From Streptomyces chartreusis (GTDB lineage: Bacteria; Actinomycetota; Actinomycetes; Streptomycetales; Streptomycetaceae), in the NCBI RefSeq assembly GCF_008704715.1, contig NZ_CP023689.1, positions 8,246,001-8,310,000 on the forward strand: a stretch of DNA of 64,000 bases, in the 5' to 3' direction. The translations under genes were made by a program, and so were the position numbers. Within the stretch, counting starts at the first letter, position 1. The number at the start of each line of letters is the position of its first letter. Of this stretch, positions 16,619 through 24,902 are shown piece after piece. The notes beneath the pieces were generated by a model. It did no database searches. It was not told where the DNA came from and saw only the letters and a program-made list of their open reading frames with translations.

Positions 16619-18136
16619 ATGGGGGAGAAGGTCGTGGCAGGTCGCTTCGATCTGTCCGATCGCCAGCACTACCGCGAGAAGCTGCGGCGGTGTCTGACGG
16701 GCCTGGAGCGACTGCTGGCGGAGAAGCGGTTCGACCGCCCCAAGAACCTGATGGGGCTGGAGATCGAATTGAACCTCGCCGGCGCCGACGGCATGCCGAA
16801 AATGTTGAATGGGCAGGTACTGGAGCGGATCGCCAGCCGCGATTTCCAAACAGAACTCGCCATGTTCAATCTGGAAGTGAACATAGCCCCACACCGATTG
16901 CAGGGGCGGGTATTCGATCGGCTGGCGGAGGAACTCCGTACGTCACTGGCATATGCCGACCGAAAAGCGGGCGAGGTCGACGCGGGAATCGTGATGATCG
17001 GCATTCTGCCGACGCTCGACCGGGACGACCTGGTCTCCTCGAACCTCTCCGACGTGGACCGCTACGCCCTGCTCAACGATCAGATCGTGGCCGCCCGCGG
17101 CGAGGACTTCATGCTCGACATCGACGGCGTCGAGCGTCTGACGTGCACGTCGAAGTCCATCGCCCCCGAGGCCGCCTGCACCTCCGTGCAACTGCACCTC
17201 CAGGTCACGCCGGGGCGGTTCGCCGACGTCTGGAACGCGGCCCAGGCGGTCGCCGCCGTCCAGGTCGCCATCGGTGCCAACTCGCCCTTCCTGTTCGGGC
17301 GTGAGCTGTGGCGCGAGTCGCGCCCGCCGCTGTTCCAGCAGTCCACCGACACCCGCCCGCCCGAACTCCAGGCCCAGGGCGTGCGACCGCGCACCTGGTT
17401 CGGGGAGCGGTGGGTCACCTCGGCGTACGACCTCTTCGAGGAGAACCTGCGCTACTTCCCGGCCCTGCTGCCGATCTGCGACGAGGAGGACCCGCTCGAC
17501 GTCCTCGACTCCGGCGGGGTCCCCAAGCTCGCCGAACTCGTCCTGCACAACGGCACCGTGTACCGCTGGAACCGGCCCGTCTACGGCATCGCCGACGGCG
17601 TCCCGCACCTGCGCGTGGAGAACCGCGTGCTGCCCGCCGGACCGACCGTCACGGACGTCATCGCCAACGCCGCCTTCTACTACGGCGTCGTCCGCGCCCT
17701 CGCCGAGGAGTCGCGCCCGGTGTGGACCCGGATGCCCTTCGAGGCGGCGGCCGCCAACTTCGACGCGGCCTGCGAGCACGGCATCGACGCCCGGCTGAAC
17801 TGGCCCCGGCGCGGACGGTACGGCGGGACGGCCGAGGTCGACGCGGTGAGCCTCGTACGCGACGAACTGCTGCCGCTCGCCGAGGCGGGCCTCGACGCGT
17901 GGGGGGTGGAGCCGGCCGACCGGGACCTCTACCTCGGTGTCATCGAGGAGCGCTGCCGCAGGCGCATGAACGGCGCCTCCTGGCAGGCGGCCACGTTCCA
18001 CCGCGCGCTGGAGGCGGGCATGTCCCGGGACGCGGCGCTGGCCGCCACGACACGGCGCTACCGCGAGCTGATGCACCGCGGGGAGCCGGTGCACACCTGG
18101 CCGGTGGGGTTGCTGGAGCCGGTGCCGCTCGGGTGA
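16619..18136 (+). CDS. Glutamate-cysteine-ligase-like protein (ATP-grasp-like GCS family), 505 aa
   Basis: The sequence resembles the bacterial glutamate-cysteine ligase-like group that joins amino acids through gamma-carboxyl activation. Supporting motifs are GLEIELNLAG (the family metal/substrate Glu segment), ELAMFNLEVNIAP, SVQLHLQV and a long conserved middle with NGTVYRWNRPVY. There is no signal peptide. Actinobacteria use mycothiol rather than glutathione, so the true product is probably not glutathione but another gamma-glutamyl or amide-linked compound; that part is inference. GAGGAGGG precedes the ATG at 16619. It is transcribed alone and ends at a hairpin. Confidence 0.68.
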   Translation: MGEKVVAGRFDLSDRQHYREKLRRCLTGLERLLAEKRFDRPKNLMGLEIELNLAGADGMPKMLNGQVLERIASRDFQTELAMFNLEVNIAPHRLQGRVFDRLAEELRTSLAYADRKAGEVDAGIVMIGILPTLDRDDLVSSNLSDVDRYALLNDQIVAARGEDFMLDIDGVERLTCTSKSIAPEAACTSVQLHLQVTPGRFADVWNAAQAVAAVQVAIGANSPFLFGRELWRESRPPLFQQSTDTRPPELQAQGVRPRTWFGERWVTSAYDLFEENLRYFPALLPICDEEDPLDVLDSGGVPKLAELVLHNGTVYRWNRPVYGIADGVPHLRVENRVLPAGPTVTDVIANAAFYYGVVRALAEESRPVWTRMPFEAAAANFDAACEHGIDARLNWPRRGRYGGTAEVDAVSLVRDELLPLAEAGLDAWGVEPADRDLYLGVIEERCRRRMNGASWQAATFHRALEAGMSRDAALAATTRRYRELMHRGEPVHTWPVGLLEPVPLG

Positions 18137-18144
18137 CGGTTGCG

Positions 18145-18166
18145 GGGGACGGTGCGAGCCGTCCCC
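18145..18166. terminator. Hairpin between convergent genes
   Basis: GGGGACGG (18145-18152) pairs perfectly with CCGTCCCC (18159-18166) around a 6-nt loop. It lies between the ligase-like gene and the convergent VWA gene, so it may serve both strands. Confidence 0.7.
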
Positions 18167-18176
18167 GTCGGCTGCG

Positions 18177-19952
18177 TCAGCCCCGTCGGTCCGGTGACGC
18201 CGCGTTGACGATCGCCTTGAGGATCACCGTCTGGATCTGCGCCGGGTCCGTCACCTCGTGGCCCGACCCGCCCGTGGCCGCGGCGATGCGGTTGGCCTCC
18301 TCGCGGTCGGCGTCGGGGCCGACCGCGATCATGATCAGCGGCACCGGGCGCTGCGGGTCGGCGAGCCGCTCCAGGCGTGCGAGGAGGTCGGCGCGCGAGA
18401 TGCTGCCGGGATCCTCGTTCACGCCGTCGGTGAGGACGACCAGCGCGTTGAACTTGCCCTCGGCGTAGGAGCCGGTCGCGGCCCGGTACGCGGCGAGCGT
18501 GGTGTCGTACAGGCCCGTCGCGCCGTCCGGCACCGGCTCCAGGTCGCCGAACGCCGCCGACAGCCGCTCGCGCTGGGTGCCGGTGCCCTCGCGGTCGCCG
18601 AGCCGCTGGGTGGGCACACGGACGCGGTAGTCCTTGTCGCCGTCCAGCTTGGTCGAGAAGTCCCAGAGCCCGATCTCGTCCTCGGCCGTGAAGGTGGACA
18701 GCGCCTGGAGCAGGGCCGCCTTGGTCACGTCCATCCGGGACCGCCCGGTGCCCGGCACCGTCTCGGACATCGAGGCGGAGGCGTCCACGACCGTGGTGAT
18801 CCGCGCGCTCTGCACGGTGATCGTCCACACCCCGAGGGTCTCCTGGAGCGCCACCGCCGAGGCCGGCCGGGCCGGGGCCTTCGTGTACGGCTGCGGGCTG
18901 CTGCCACCGGCGCGGGTCACCAGCGCGTCCGACACCTCCTCCTCGGAGGTCCGGAAGCCGTGCCGCTCCAGCAGCCGCAGCTGCCGTGCGTCACGCAGAT
19001 AGCTCATGAACCGGATCGCGGCCCGGCTCTCGTCGGTCGTCAGCCCGGTCTGGGTGAGCAGGGTGTACGGGTAGTCCAGCCGGGGCGAGCCGTCCTTCGG
19101 GTAGAAGAAGTCCAGGCCGTCGCCCTCGCCGTCCGCCGCGGAGTTGTACACGTGCGCCGTCTGCTCGCTGACGACCAGCGCCTGATTGCGCTTCGGGTTG
19201 CCCTGCTCGGTGCCCGAGGAGTCACGCGGCAGGGTGTCCAGGACCTGGCCGTCGCTGTCGGTGACGCGCTGCGAGAGCGCCTTCATCATCCCCGCGGCCT
19301 GCGTGTCCCCGCCCTCGATCCCGGCGGAGGCCGCGCTGAGCCGGGTGAGCGCGAGCAGCCCGGTCGCGCTGCGCGCGGGGTCCGCCGCGCCGAGCCGCAG
19401 TGAGTCGTCGCGCAGGGCGGCACCGGTCAGCTCCAGCCAGGCGTACGACTTCTCCGGCCACCCCAGCGACTTCGCGGCCGTCGGCACCATCGCCACACCC
19501 ACCGGGGTGGAGGCGACATGGCCGACCGTGGAGACGTCGGCCGTGTCGCCGTCCGTGCTGAGGCGCTCCAGCCACACCTCCGAGTCCGGCACCCACACCT
19601 GCGCGCCGGGGTTCTCGCCCGCGAGAAGGGCGTCGGCGACCTTGTACGACTCGCGTGGGCTGACGGTGACCGCGACGCACCGTCCGTCAGAGGTGAGGTC
19701 GTCGTCCCGGGCCTGTGCGGCGGCGGTCTCCAGGGCGGGGGCCAGGTCGGGGGAGACGGCCAGGGTCAGCCGCACCGGGTCGTCCTGGCAGGAGGAGCCG
19801 AAGGAGAGCAGTCCGCCCCTGACGGCGGCGGCCGTACCGCCGGCGACGGCCAGGACGAGGACCGTGGCGATGGCCACCGTGCGGCGTCGTGCGCGTCGAC
19901 GGGGGTCGCTGCCGCCCGCCCCATACTGATCGGGCAAGCTGTGACGTCCCAT
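18177..19952 (-). CDS. Membrane-anchored solute-binding/VWA domain fusion protein, 591 aa
   Basis: A short basic N-terminus (RRRARRRTV) precedes one membrane helix (about residues 26-46), so the rest faces outward. The next about 330 residues follow the periplasmic-binding fold (QDDPVRLTLAVSPDLAPALE, GAQVWVPDSEVW, TPVGVAMVPTAAK, LDYPYTLLTQTG). A von Willebrand A domain follows with the MIDAS signature DASASMS, then LVVLTDGVNED and IMIAVGPDAD. VWA domains bind metal and protein partners, so it probably presents or senses a ligand in the cell wall; the exact role is unknown. The ATG at 19952 was chosen over a longer in-frame start. Confidence 0.85.
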   Translation of the reverse strand: MGRHSLPDQYGAGGSDPRRRARRRTVAIATVLVLAVAGGTAAAVRGGLLSFGSSCQDDPVRLTLAVSPDLAPALETAAAQARDDDLTSDGRCVAVTVSPRESYKVADALLAGENPGAQVWVPDSEVWLERLSTDGDTADVSTVGHVASTPVGVAMVPTAAKSLGWPEKSYAWLELTGAALRDDSLRLGAADPARSATGLLALTRLSAASAGIEGGDTQAAGMMKALSQRVTDSDGQVLDTLPRDSSGTEQGNPKRNQALVVSEQTAHVYNSAADGEGDGLDFFYPKDGSPRLDYPYTLLTQTGLTTDESRAAIRFMSYLRDARQLRLLERHGFRTSEEEVSDALVTRAGGSSPQPYTKAPARPASAVALQETLGVWTITVQSARITTVVDASASMSETVPGTGRSRMDVTKAALLQALSTFTAEDEIGLWDFSTKLDGDKDYRVRVPTQRLGDREGTGTQRERLSAAFGDLEPVPDGATGLYDTTLAAYRAATGSYAEGKFNALVVLTDGVNEDPGSISRADLLARLERLADPQRPVPLIMIAVGPDADREEANRIAAATGGSGHEVTDPAQIQTVILKAIVNAASPDRRG

Positions 19953-20146
19953 GTCGGTCGTGCCCCTCCCTGTTGCCCTGCTGAACCACACGCCGGATTC
20001 CGGCCGTATGGCAGGCAGAGGGGCGGTACGCCCCGTACGGCGCCCGTCCCCCCAACGGCCTGTCGCGCACGGTCTTCGTAATTGCTTTCGAGACCCTAGC
20101 GGGGCAGCGATGTGGATGAGGCGGGATTACTCAACTGGAGGCAGGA

Positions 20147-20947
20147 GTGCAGGGCGAGGCAGGCCCCGTGGCCGATTCTTTTCCTCATGAGCGGCTCTCA
20201 CGACGGATTTTCCGGGACGAGACGCTGCTCGTTCTGGGGCTTTCGCTCGGTGCGAGCGGTGTGTCCGCCCTGATCAGTTTTGTCGGCTCGGTCACCAAAC
20301 CGGGCGGCCTCAAGGACCAGGCCGCCACCCTCAACGCCTCGGCCGCGCCGGGACGTCCCTGGCTGGATCTCGCCTGGCAGCTCTTCGGGATCACGACCGC
20401 TCTGGTGCCCGTCGCGCTGGTCGCGCACTTCCTGATGCGCGAGGGCCGGAGCCTGCGCACCATCGGCTTCGACCGCACCCGCCCCTGGCCCGACCTCGGT
20501 CGCGGGGCGGCCATCGCGGCGGTGATCGGCAGCACCGGGATCGCCTTCTACCTGGCCGCCCGCGGACTCGGCTTCAACCTCACCGTCGTCCCCGAGGCGC
20601 TGCCCGACGTGTGGTGGAAGTACCCCGTACTGATCCTCTCGGCACTGCAGAACGCGATCCTGGAAGAGGTCATCGTCGTCGGCTATCTGCTGCGCCGCCT
20701 GGGCCAGTTGGGCTGGACACCCGGCACCGCGCTGGTGGCCAGTTCCGTACTGCGCGGCTCGTACCACCTCTACCAGGGCATCGGCGGCTTCATCGGCAAC
20801 ATGGCGATGGGCGTGGTGTTCGTCTACCTGTACCGGCGATGGGGCCGGGTGGGACCGCTGGTCGTGGCGCATTCCCTGCTCGACATAGGAGCATTCGTCG
20901 GTTACGCGCTGCTGGCCGGGAGGGTGGACTGGCTGCCGACGGCGTGA
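20147..20947 (+). CDS. CPBP family intramembrane metalloprotease (CAAX/Abi type)
   Basis: A multi-span membrane protein of 266 residues with six or more hydrophobic segments. It has the CPBP (PF02517-like) motifs in order: EEVIVVGYLLRR (EExxxR), GSYHLYQGIGGF (FxxxH-like with His), and VAHSLLD. These form the glutamate/histidine metal site of Rce1-type proteases. The start is a GTG at 20147 with GGAGG 6 to 10 bases upstream. The substrate is unknown. It is a lone gene, divergent from the VWA gene and convergent with the WYL regulator. Confidence 0.9.
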   Translation: MQGEAGPVADSFPHERLSRRIFRDETLLVLGLSLGASGVSALISFVGSVTKPGGLKDQAATLNASAAPGRPWLDLAWQLFGITTALVPVALVAHFLMREGRSLRTIGFDRTRPWPDLGRGAAIAAVIGSTGIAFYLAARGLGFNLTVVPEALPDVWWKYPVLILSALQNAILEEVIVVGYLLRRLGQLGWTPGTALVASSVLRGSYHLYQGIGGFIGNMAMGVVFVYLYRRWGRVGPLVVAHSLLDIGAFVGYALLAGRVDWLPTA

Positions 20948-20969
20948 GCTGCGCCGCCGGTGCGCCCTC

Positions 20970-21980
20970 TCATGACGTCGGCTCCTCGCGGTCGGGCTCG
21001 GCGGCGCAGGACGTGAGGCGATCGGCGAGCGCGATGACGAGGTCGCGGAGTTCATCGGGACGCTCGATGACGAACGGCCGGTCGAGCGAGGCGAGTACCG
21101 GAGGCAACCAGTCGAGTCGCTCCGCCCGTAGCTCGACGCGCAGCCAGCGCTCCGTCGCACGGTCCTCGCCGGACACGGACTCGTGCTCCTCCAGGTTCGC
21201 GACGCCGGCGGGAAGGCGGGCGCGGATCTGCTCGACCGTCCCGTGGATCCGCAACGTCACCTCATGCCGGTACTCGGCCGTGGCGAATCCCGACAGCACG
21301 CGCTGGGCCGCATCGGGACCCACGGGCGTTTCGAATGAGCCGGGCAGGGTCCTCGCGTCGGCGATGCGGTCGAGCCGGAAGGTTCGGTCCTCGCCGATCC
21401 GGGCGTCCCTGCCCGTGACGTACCACCGGCCCGCATGGGCGACGATCCCGTACGCGTGCAGCGTGCGTTCGCTGCGCTGTCCGTCGCGGTCGGTGTAGCG
21501 GATCGAGACCGGCCGGTGGTGACGCACCGCATCGGCGATCGTGAGCAGGACCGCGGTGTCCGGGGTGTCGAACTCGCCGGGCTGATCAGTGAAGGCGAGA
21601 GCTTCCAGGACTGTGTCGAGCCGGCGGGCGATGTGCTTGGGCAGCACCCGCCGGATCTTCGCCGATGCCGTCTCGTTCGCCGTGGCCTCCGTCGTCGTCA
21701 GCCCCGCTCGACGGCCGGCGACGAGGCCGAGCAGTACGGCCAGCGCCTCGTCGTCGCTGAGCATGAGCGGAGGCAAGCGGTAGCCGGGGGCGAGCCGGTA
21801 CCCGCCGTAGCGGCCGCGCACCGATTCCACGGGCACGTCGAGGTCGATCAGATGGTCCACGTACCGGCGCACGGTGCGGCCTTCGACGCCGAGCCGGTCG
21901 GCGAGTTCGGCCACCGTCCGGGTGCCGCCCGACTGCAGCAGTTCCAGCAGTGTCAGCACGCGGCCGGTGGGTCGAGCCAT
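20970..21980 (-). CDS. HTH-WYL domain transcriptional regulator (YafY/DeoR-like)
   Basis: This is a DNA-binding regulator of 336 residues. The N-terminal winged helix (about 1-60, TVAELADRLGVEGRTVRRYVDHL) is followed by a linker typical of this group (YRLAPGYRLPPLMLSDDEALAVLLGL). The WYL sensor domain (about 145-225) contains VSIRYTDRDGQ, LHAYGIVAHAGRWYVTGRD and DRIADARTL, and a WCX-like C-terminal part follows. WYL domains sense small ligands or nucleic acid ends. It is divergent from a VOC protein with a palindrome between them, the classical layout for a regulator controlling its neighbour and itself. Confidence 0.93.
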   Translation of the reverse strand: MARPTGRVLTLLELLQSGGTRTVAELADRLGVEGRTVRRYVDHLIDLDVPVESVRGRYGGYRLAPGYRLPPLMLSDDEALAVLLGLVAGRRAGLTTTEATANETASAKIRRVLPKHIARRLDTVLEALAFTDQPGEFDTPDTAVLLTIADAVRHHRPVSIRYTDRDGQRSERTLHAYGIVAHAGRWYVTGRDARIGEDRTFRLDRIADARTLPGSFETPVGPDAAQRVLSGFATAEYRHEVTLRIHGTVEQIRARLPAGVANLEEHESVSGEDRATERWLRVELRAERLDWLPPVLASLDRPFVIERPDELRDLVIALADRLTSCAAEPDREEPTS

Positions 21981-22002
21981 GGCCGCAGTCTAAGGCGAAT
22001 AC

Positions 22003-22019
22003 AGGACCGATTCTGTCCT
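22003..22019. promoter_or_regulatory. Candidate operator between WYL regulator and VOC gene
   Basis: The inverted repeat AGGAC-N7-GTCCT lies in the 93-bp divergent intergenic region. An overlapping alternative pairing is ACAG (22001-22004) with CTGT (22013-22016). Position and symmetry suit the WYL regulator, but no binding consensus for this subfamily is known to me. Confidence 0.55.
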
Positions 22020-22073
22020 CTATTTCTCCTAGCCTGCGACGTGCACGCCTCCAGCACAGCCAAGGAGATTCCC

Positions 22074-22472
22074 ATGGACTTCGTCTCGATCCGCATCATC
22101 ACCGGCGACGTAGCGCGCCTCGTCGAGTTCTACGAGCGAGCCACAGGGGCGCGGGCCACGTGGGCCACCGAGGACTTCGCCGAACTCAGGACCGCGGGCG
22201 CCACCCTCGCGATCGCCGGCACCCGCACGGTCCCCCTGTTCGCTCCGGGCTCCGCCCGCCCTGCGGACAACCACAGCGTGATCACCGAGTTCCTCGTCGA
22301 CGACGTGGACCGCGTGCACCGGAACCTGACCGGCTTCGTCACCGACTTCGTGAACGAGCCCACCACGATGCCCTGGGGCAACCGGTCGCTGCTGTTCCGC
22401 GACCCCGACGGCAACCTCGTCAACTTCTTCACCCCCGTCACCCCGGCTGCTGTCGAAAAGTTCGCACGCTGA
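22074..22472 (+). CDS. VOC (glyoxalase/bleomycin resistance) superfamily protein, 132 aa
   Basis: A small vicinal-oxygen-chelate fold protein made of paired beta-alpha-beta-beta-beta modules. It starts with DFVSIRIITGDVARLVEFYERATG and ends with SLLFRDPDGNLVNFFTPV. The Glu of ITEFLVDDVD and residues in FRDPDGN correspond to usual metal positions; the first-module His is not obvious, so catalysis may differ from glyoxalase I. AAGGAG precedes the ATG at 22074. It is likely the target of the divergent WYL regulator. Possible roles are detoxification or drug binding. Confidence 0.88.
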   Translation: MDFVSIRIITGDVARLVEFYERATGARATWATEDFAELRTAGATLAIAGTRTVPLFAPGSARPADNHSVITEFLVDDVDRVHRNLTGFVTDFVNEPTTMPWGNRSLLFRDPDGNLVNFFTPVTPAAVEKFAR

Positions 22473-22513
22473 CGCCAGGCACTGCCGCTCATGCGGGCCC
22501 TGAGACGCCACAC

Positions 22514-23323
22514 CTAGGCGATCAGCTCCCCCTCGATGACCGTCACCGCCCGGCCGCTCAGCAGGGTGCGGTCGCCGCGGACCTCCGTGCGGACGCGGCC
22601 GGAGCGACGGGAGGCCTGGAGGCCGGTGAGGCCGGTCCGGCCGAGGCGCTCGGACCAGTAGAGCGCGAGGGCCGTGTGGGCGCTGCCGGTGACCGGGTCC
22701 TCGTCGATGCCGACGTTCGGGAAGAAGCAACGGGAGACGAAGTCGTAGCCCCGCTCGGGGTCCTCGGCGCGGGCGGTGGCGATGATGCCGCGCGACGAGT
22801 GGGCGCCGAGCGCCTTGAGGTCCGGCGTCAGGCCCAGGACCGTCTTCTCGTCGGCGAGTTCCAGGAGCAGGTCGCCGATGTTCGGGCCGGTGTCGAAGGC
22901 GCTGAGCGGCTCGGCACCGAGAGCTTCGGCGACGCCCTCCGGGGCCTCGACCCGGGTGAGCGGGGCGGTCGGGAAGTCCAGCGTGATCGACCCGTCCGCG
23001 CCGGGCGTGGCGACGAGTACGCCGCTGAGGGTGTCGAACCGCACGGGCCCTTCGTGGGCGCCGGTGCTGTGCAGCACATGGGCCGTGGCGAGCGTGGCGT
23101 GCCCGCACATCGTCACCTCGGTGACCGGTGTGAACCACCGCAGCGCCCAGTCGGCCTCGCCGCCCTCGGGCAGCGGGTGCGCGAACGCCGTCTCGGCGTG
23201 GTTGACCTCCATGGCCACGTTCTGGAGCCAGTCGTCCTCCGGGAACGCGTCGAGAAGGAGCACCCCCGCCGGGTTGCCGGCGAAGGGACGGTCGGAGAAG
23301 GCGTCGACGATTCGAATCCGCAT
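22514..23323 (-). CDS. PhzF family isomerase/epimerase
   Basis: This is a two-domain DAP-epimerase-fold protein of 269 residues. The N-terminal domain has FAGNPAGV and MEVNHAETAF, where the Glu is the family's catalytic acid. TEVTMCGHATLA (the GHATLA signature) lies at about residue 70, and the C-terminal domain has DEDPVTGSAHTAL, also diagnostic. PhzF proper isomerises a phenazine precursor, but no phenazine genes are nearby. Most homologues have unknown substrates, so only the fold and family are claimed. It lies in the same direction as the darcynin and NmrA-like genes upstream, with 92 bases between. Confidence 0.92.
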   Translation of the reverse strand: MRIRIVDAFSDRPFAGNPAGVLLLDAFPEDDWLQNVAMEVNHAETAFAHPLPEGGEADWALRWFTPVTEVTMCGHATLATAHVLHSTGAHEGPVRFDTLSGVLVATPGADGSITLDFPTAPLTRVEAPEGVAEALGAEPLSAFDTGPNIGDLLLELADEKTVLGLTPDLKALGAHSSRGIIATARAEDPERGYDFVSRCFFPNVGIDEDPVTGSAHTALALYWSERLGRTGLTGLQASRRSGRVRTEVRGDRTLLSGRAVTVIEGELIA

Positions 23324-23415
23324 GACGCCGACCGTAGGGGGTGCCCCGACGCTACGGCCAAGGCCAATTCGGGGGTGCTGGACCGATCTCGCGCGCCCCG
23401 TGCTCGACCGGTGGG

Positions 23416-23781
23416 TCAGGTGTTGATGGTGGTGACCGGGTCGACGCCGTAGGTCCGGGCGTAGCCGTTCTCGGTGCCGACGAGGAGGTCGACGACCTCG
23501 AAGTAGCGGTCCCAGAACGGGGTTTCGCGCAGCGCGTCGATCAGGAGCTGGTACGCGCCGTGGTCGTCCGCCTCCCAGACCCAGATGTCGGTGACGCGCG
23601 TGGAGTAGAACTCCGTGTCGTAGAAGCGGGACCGGACACCGGACGTCCTGGACTTGATCGTGGGGACGACCTGGGTGGTGAAGGCCTCCACCCGTTCCTG
23701 GACGGTCAGGGCCAGCCATTCGGGTGTGGTCTTGACGAGCATGAACGCCGTGACCGGCGTCTTGGTTGCCTCGACGGGCAT
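23416..23781 (-). CDS. Darcynin family protein, 121 aa
   Basis: A small protein matching the darcynin family, a group of unknown function with a ferredoxin-like alpha/beta fold. Recognised pieces are TAFMLVKTTPEWLALT near the N-terminus, RFYDTEFYSTRVTDIWVWE in the centre and DRYFEVVDLLVGTENGYA near the end. There is no signal peptide. GAGAAAGGCACTCCC-type sequence precedes the ATG at 23781. It sits between an NAD(P)-binding NmrA-like protein and PhzF, all on the same strand. The family assignment is from memory of its characteristic motifs; function unknown. Confidence 0.75.
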   Translation of the reverse strand: MPVEATKTPVTAFMLVKTTPEWLALTVQERVEAFTTQVVPTIKSRTSGVRSRFYDTEFYSTRVTDIWVWEADDHGAYQLLIDALRETPFWDRYFEVVDLLVGTENGYARTYGVDPVTTINT

Positions 23782-23893
23782 GGGAGTGCCTTTCTCGGAA
23801 TGTCGGAACAGGGCCCGGCACTTGGGCGCCGGGTCCGGATGACGGCCCGGAGCGGTGTCCGGAGCGGGGGCAGAAGCGGTGTCAGGAGCTGGG

Positions 23894-24796
23894 TCAGGTG
23901 AGCACTGCCGGCTTGAGCACCTGGACGCACCACTGCTCGAAGGTCGTGGGGGAGGAGGACTCGTCGGTGCGGGGCACTCCGGCGTCCAGTCCGTCGTCCA
24001 GTCCGTCGTCCTTGGCCCGCTTCATGTCCACGATGCCCTGGACGAAGGCCGCGTCGAGGCCGTGGCCGACGAGGGCGGCGTACAGGTCGTCGTGGGACTG
24101 GCGCTCGTAGCGGACGGGCCGTCCGAGCTGCTCGGTCATGATGCGGGCCAGGTCGGCGGGGGACAGGTCCCGCGGTCCGAGGACGGGGACGCTGCCGGCG
24201 CCGGTCCAGGTGCGGTCCAGGAGCAGGGCCGCGGCCGCGGCGGCGATGTCGGCGACGGCCACCATCGGCGCCCTGCGGTCCGCGTCGACCAGGTCGGTGA
24301 AGACGCCGTTCTCCCGGATCGAGTCGGCCTCCTCCAGGAGGTTCTCGAAGAACGACGGGCAGGCCAGGGCTCGGTGGGCCACACCGGTGGAGGCGATGAG
24401 GTCGTCCATCGCGAGGGACGCGGTCACGAGACCGGCGCGGTCGGCGACCGGTGTGCCACGGCCGAGCGCGGAGACCCCCACGACGTGGCCGACGCCGTGA
24501 GCGGCGAGTGCCTGCGCGGCGGGACGGGTGAAACCGCTGTAGGCCGCCTCAGGGGTCAGGGAGGAGTCCGGGGGGACGAGCCAGAAGACGGCGTCCGCGC
24601 CCGCGAAGGCACGGTCGACGACCTCGGGGTCGCCGTGCGAGCCGGTGATCACCTCGACGCGTTCTCGTACTTCGTCGGGGAGCCGTGCCGGATCGCGCAC
24701 GACCACGCGCAGGCCCTCCTCGGCCGGAGCGGATCGAAGGAGCCGGGAAAGCAGGTGGCTGCCGATGTTCCCGGTGGGTGCAGTGATGACGATCAT
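23894..24796 (-). CDS. NmrA-like NAD(P)-binding Rossmann protein (atypical SDR), 300 aa
   Basis: It begins with the nucleotide-binding loop ITAPTGNIGS, the NmrA/HSCARG form of the Rossmann GxxGxxG, followed by VVVRDPARLP. DAVFWLVPPD and VSALGRGTP match the quinone-reductase-like QorB/NmrA group. The catalytic Tyr-Lys pair of classical SDRs is absent, as expected. It may reduce a quinone or act as a redox sensor. GAGAGG lies 5 bases upstream of the ATG at 24796. It is divergent from a LysR regulator, with repeats between them. Confidence 0.88.
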   Translation of the reverse strand: MIVITAPTGNIGSHLLSRLLRSAPAEEGLRVVVRDPARLPDEVRERVEVITGSHGDPEVVDRAFAGADAVFWLVPPDSSLTPEAAYSGFTRPAAQALAAHGVGHVVGVSALGRGTPVADRAGLVTASLAMDDLIASTGVAHRALACPSFFENLLEEADSIRENGVFTDLVDADRRAPMVAVADIAAAAAALLLDRTWTGAGSVPVLGPRDLSPADLARIMTEQLGRPVRYERQSHDDLYAALVGHGLDAAFVQGIVDMKRAKDDGLDDGLDAGVPRTDESSSPTTFEQWCVQVLKPAVLT

Positions 24797-24852
24797 GAAG
24801 ACCTCTCGGACGGGGCCGGATCGGAACACCCACATCCTGCGAAGCCGCCGGA

Positions 24853-24890
24853 CATTGCCACAATGGGAACTTCAGCACCCAATCATTGCC
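24853..24890. promoter_or_regulatory. LysR-type candidate operator between NmrA-like and LysR genes
   Basis: A palindrome CATTGCCACAATG (24853-24865) is followed by a direct repeat of CATTGCC at 24884-24890, 31 bp from the first copy. It lies in the 106-bp divergent gap, where LysR regulators normally bind. Assignment is by position and symmetry. Confidence 0.55.
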
Positions 24891-24902
24891 CGAGGTGGAA
24901 TT

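Noticed and set aside
22514..23323. PhzF as evidence of a phenazine cluster
   Set aside because: No other phz genes (phzA-G homologues) are in the window; PhzF-family proteins are widespread with unrelated functions.
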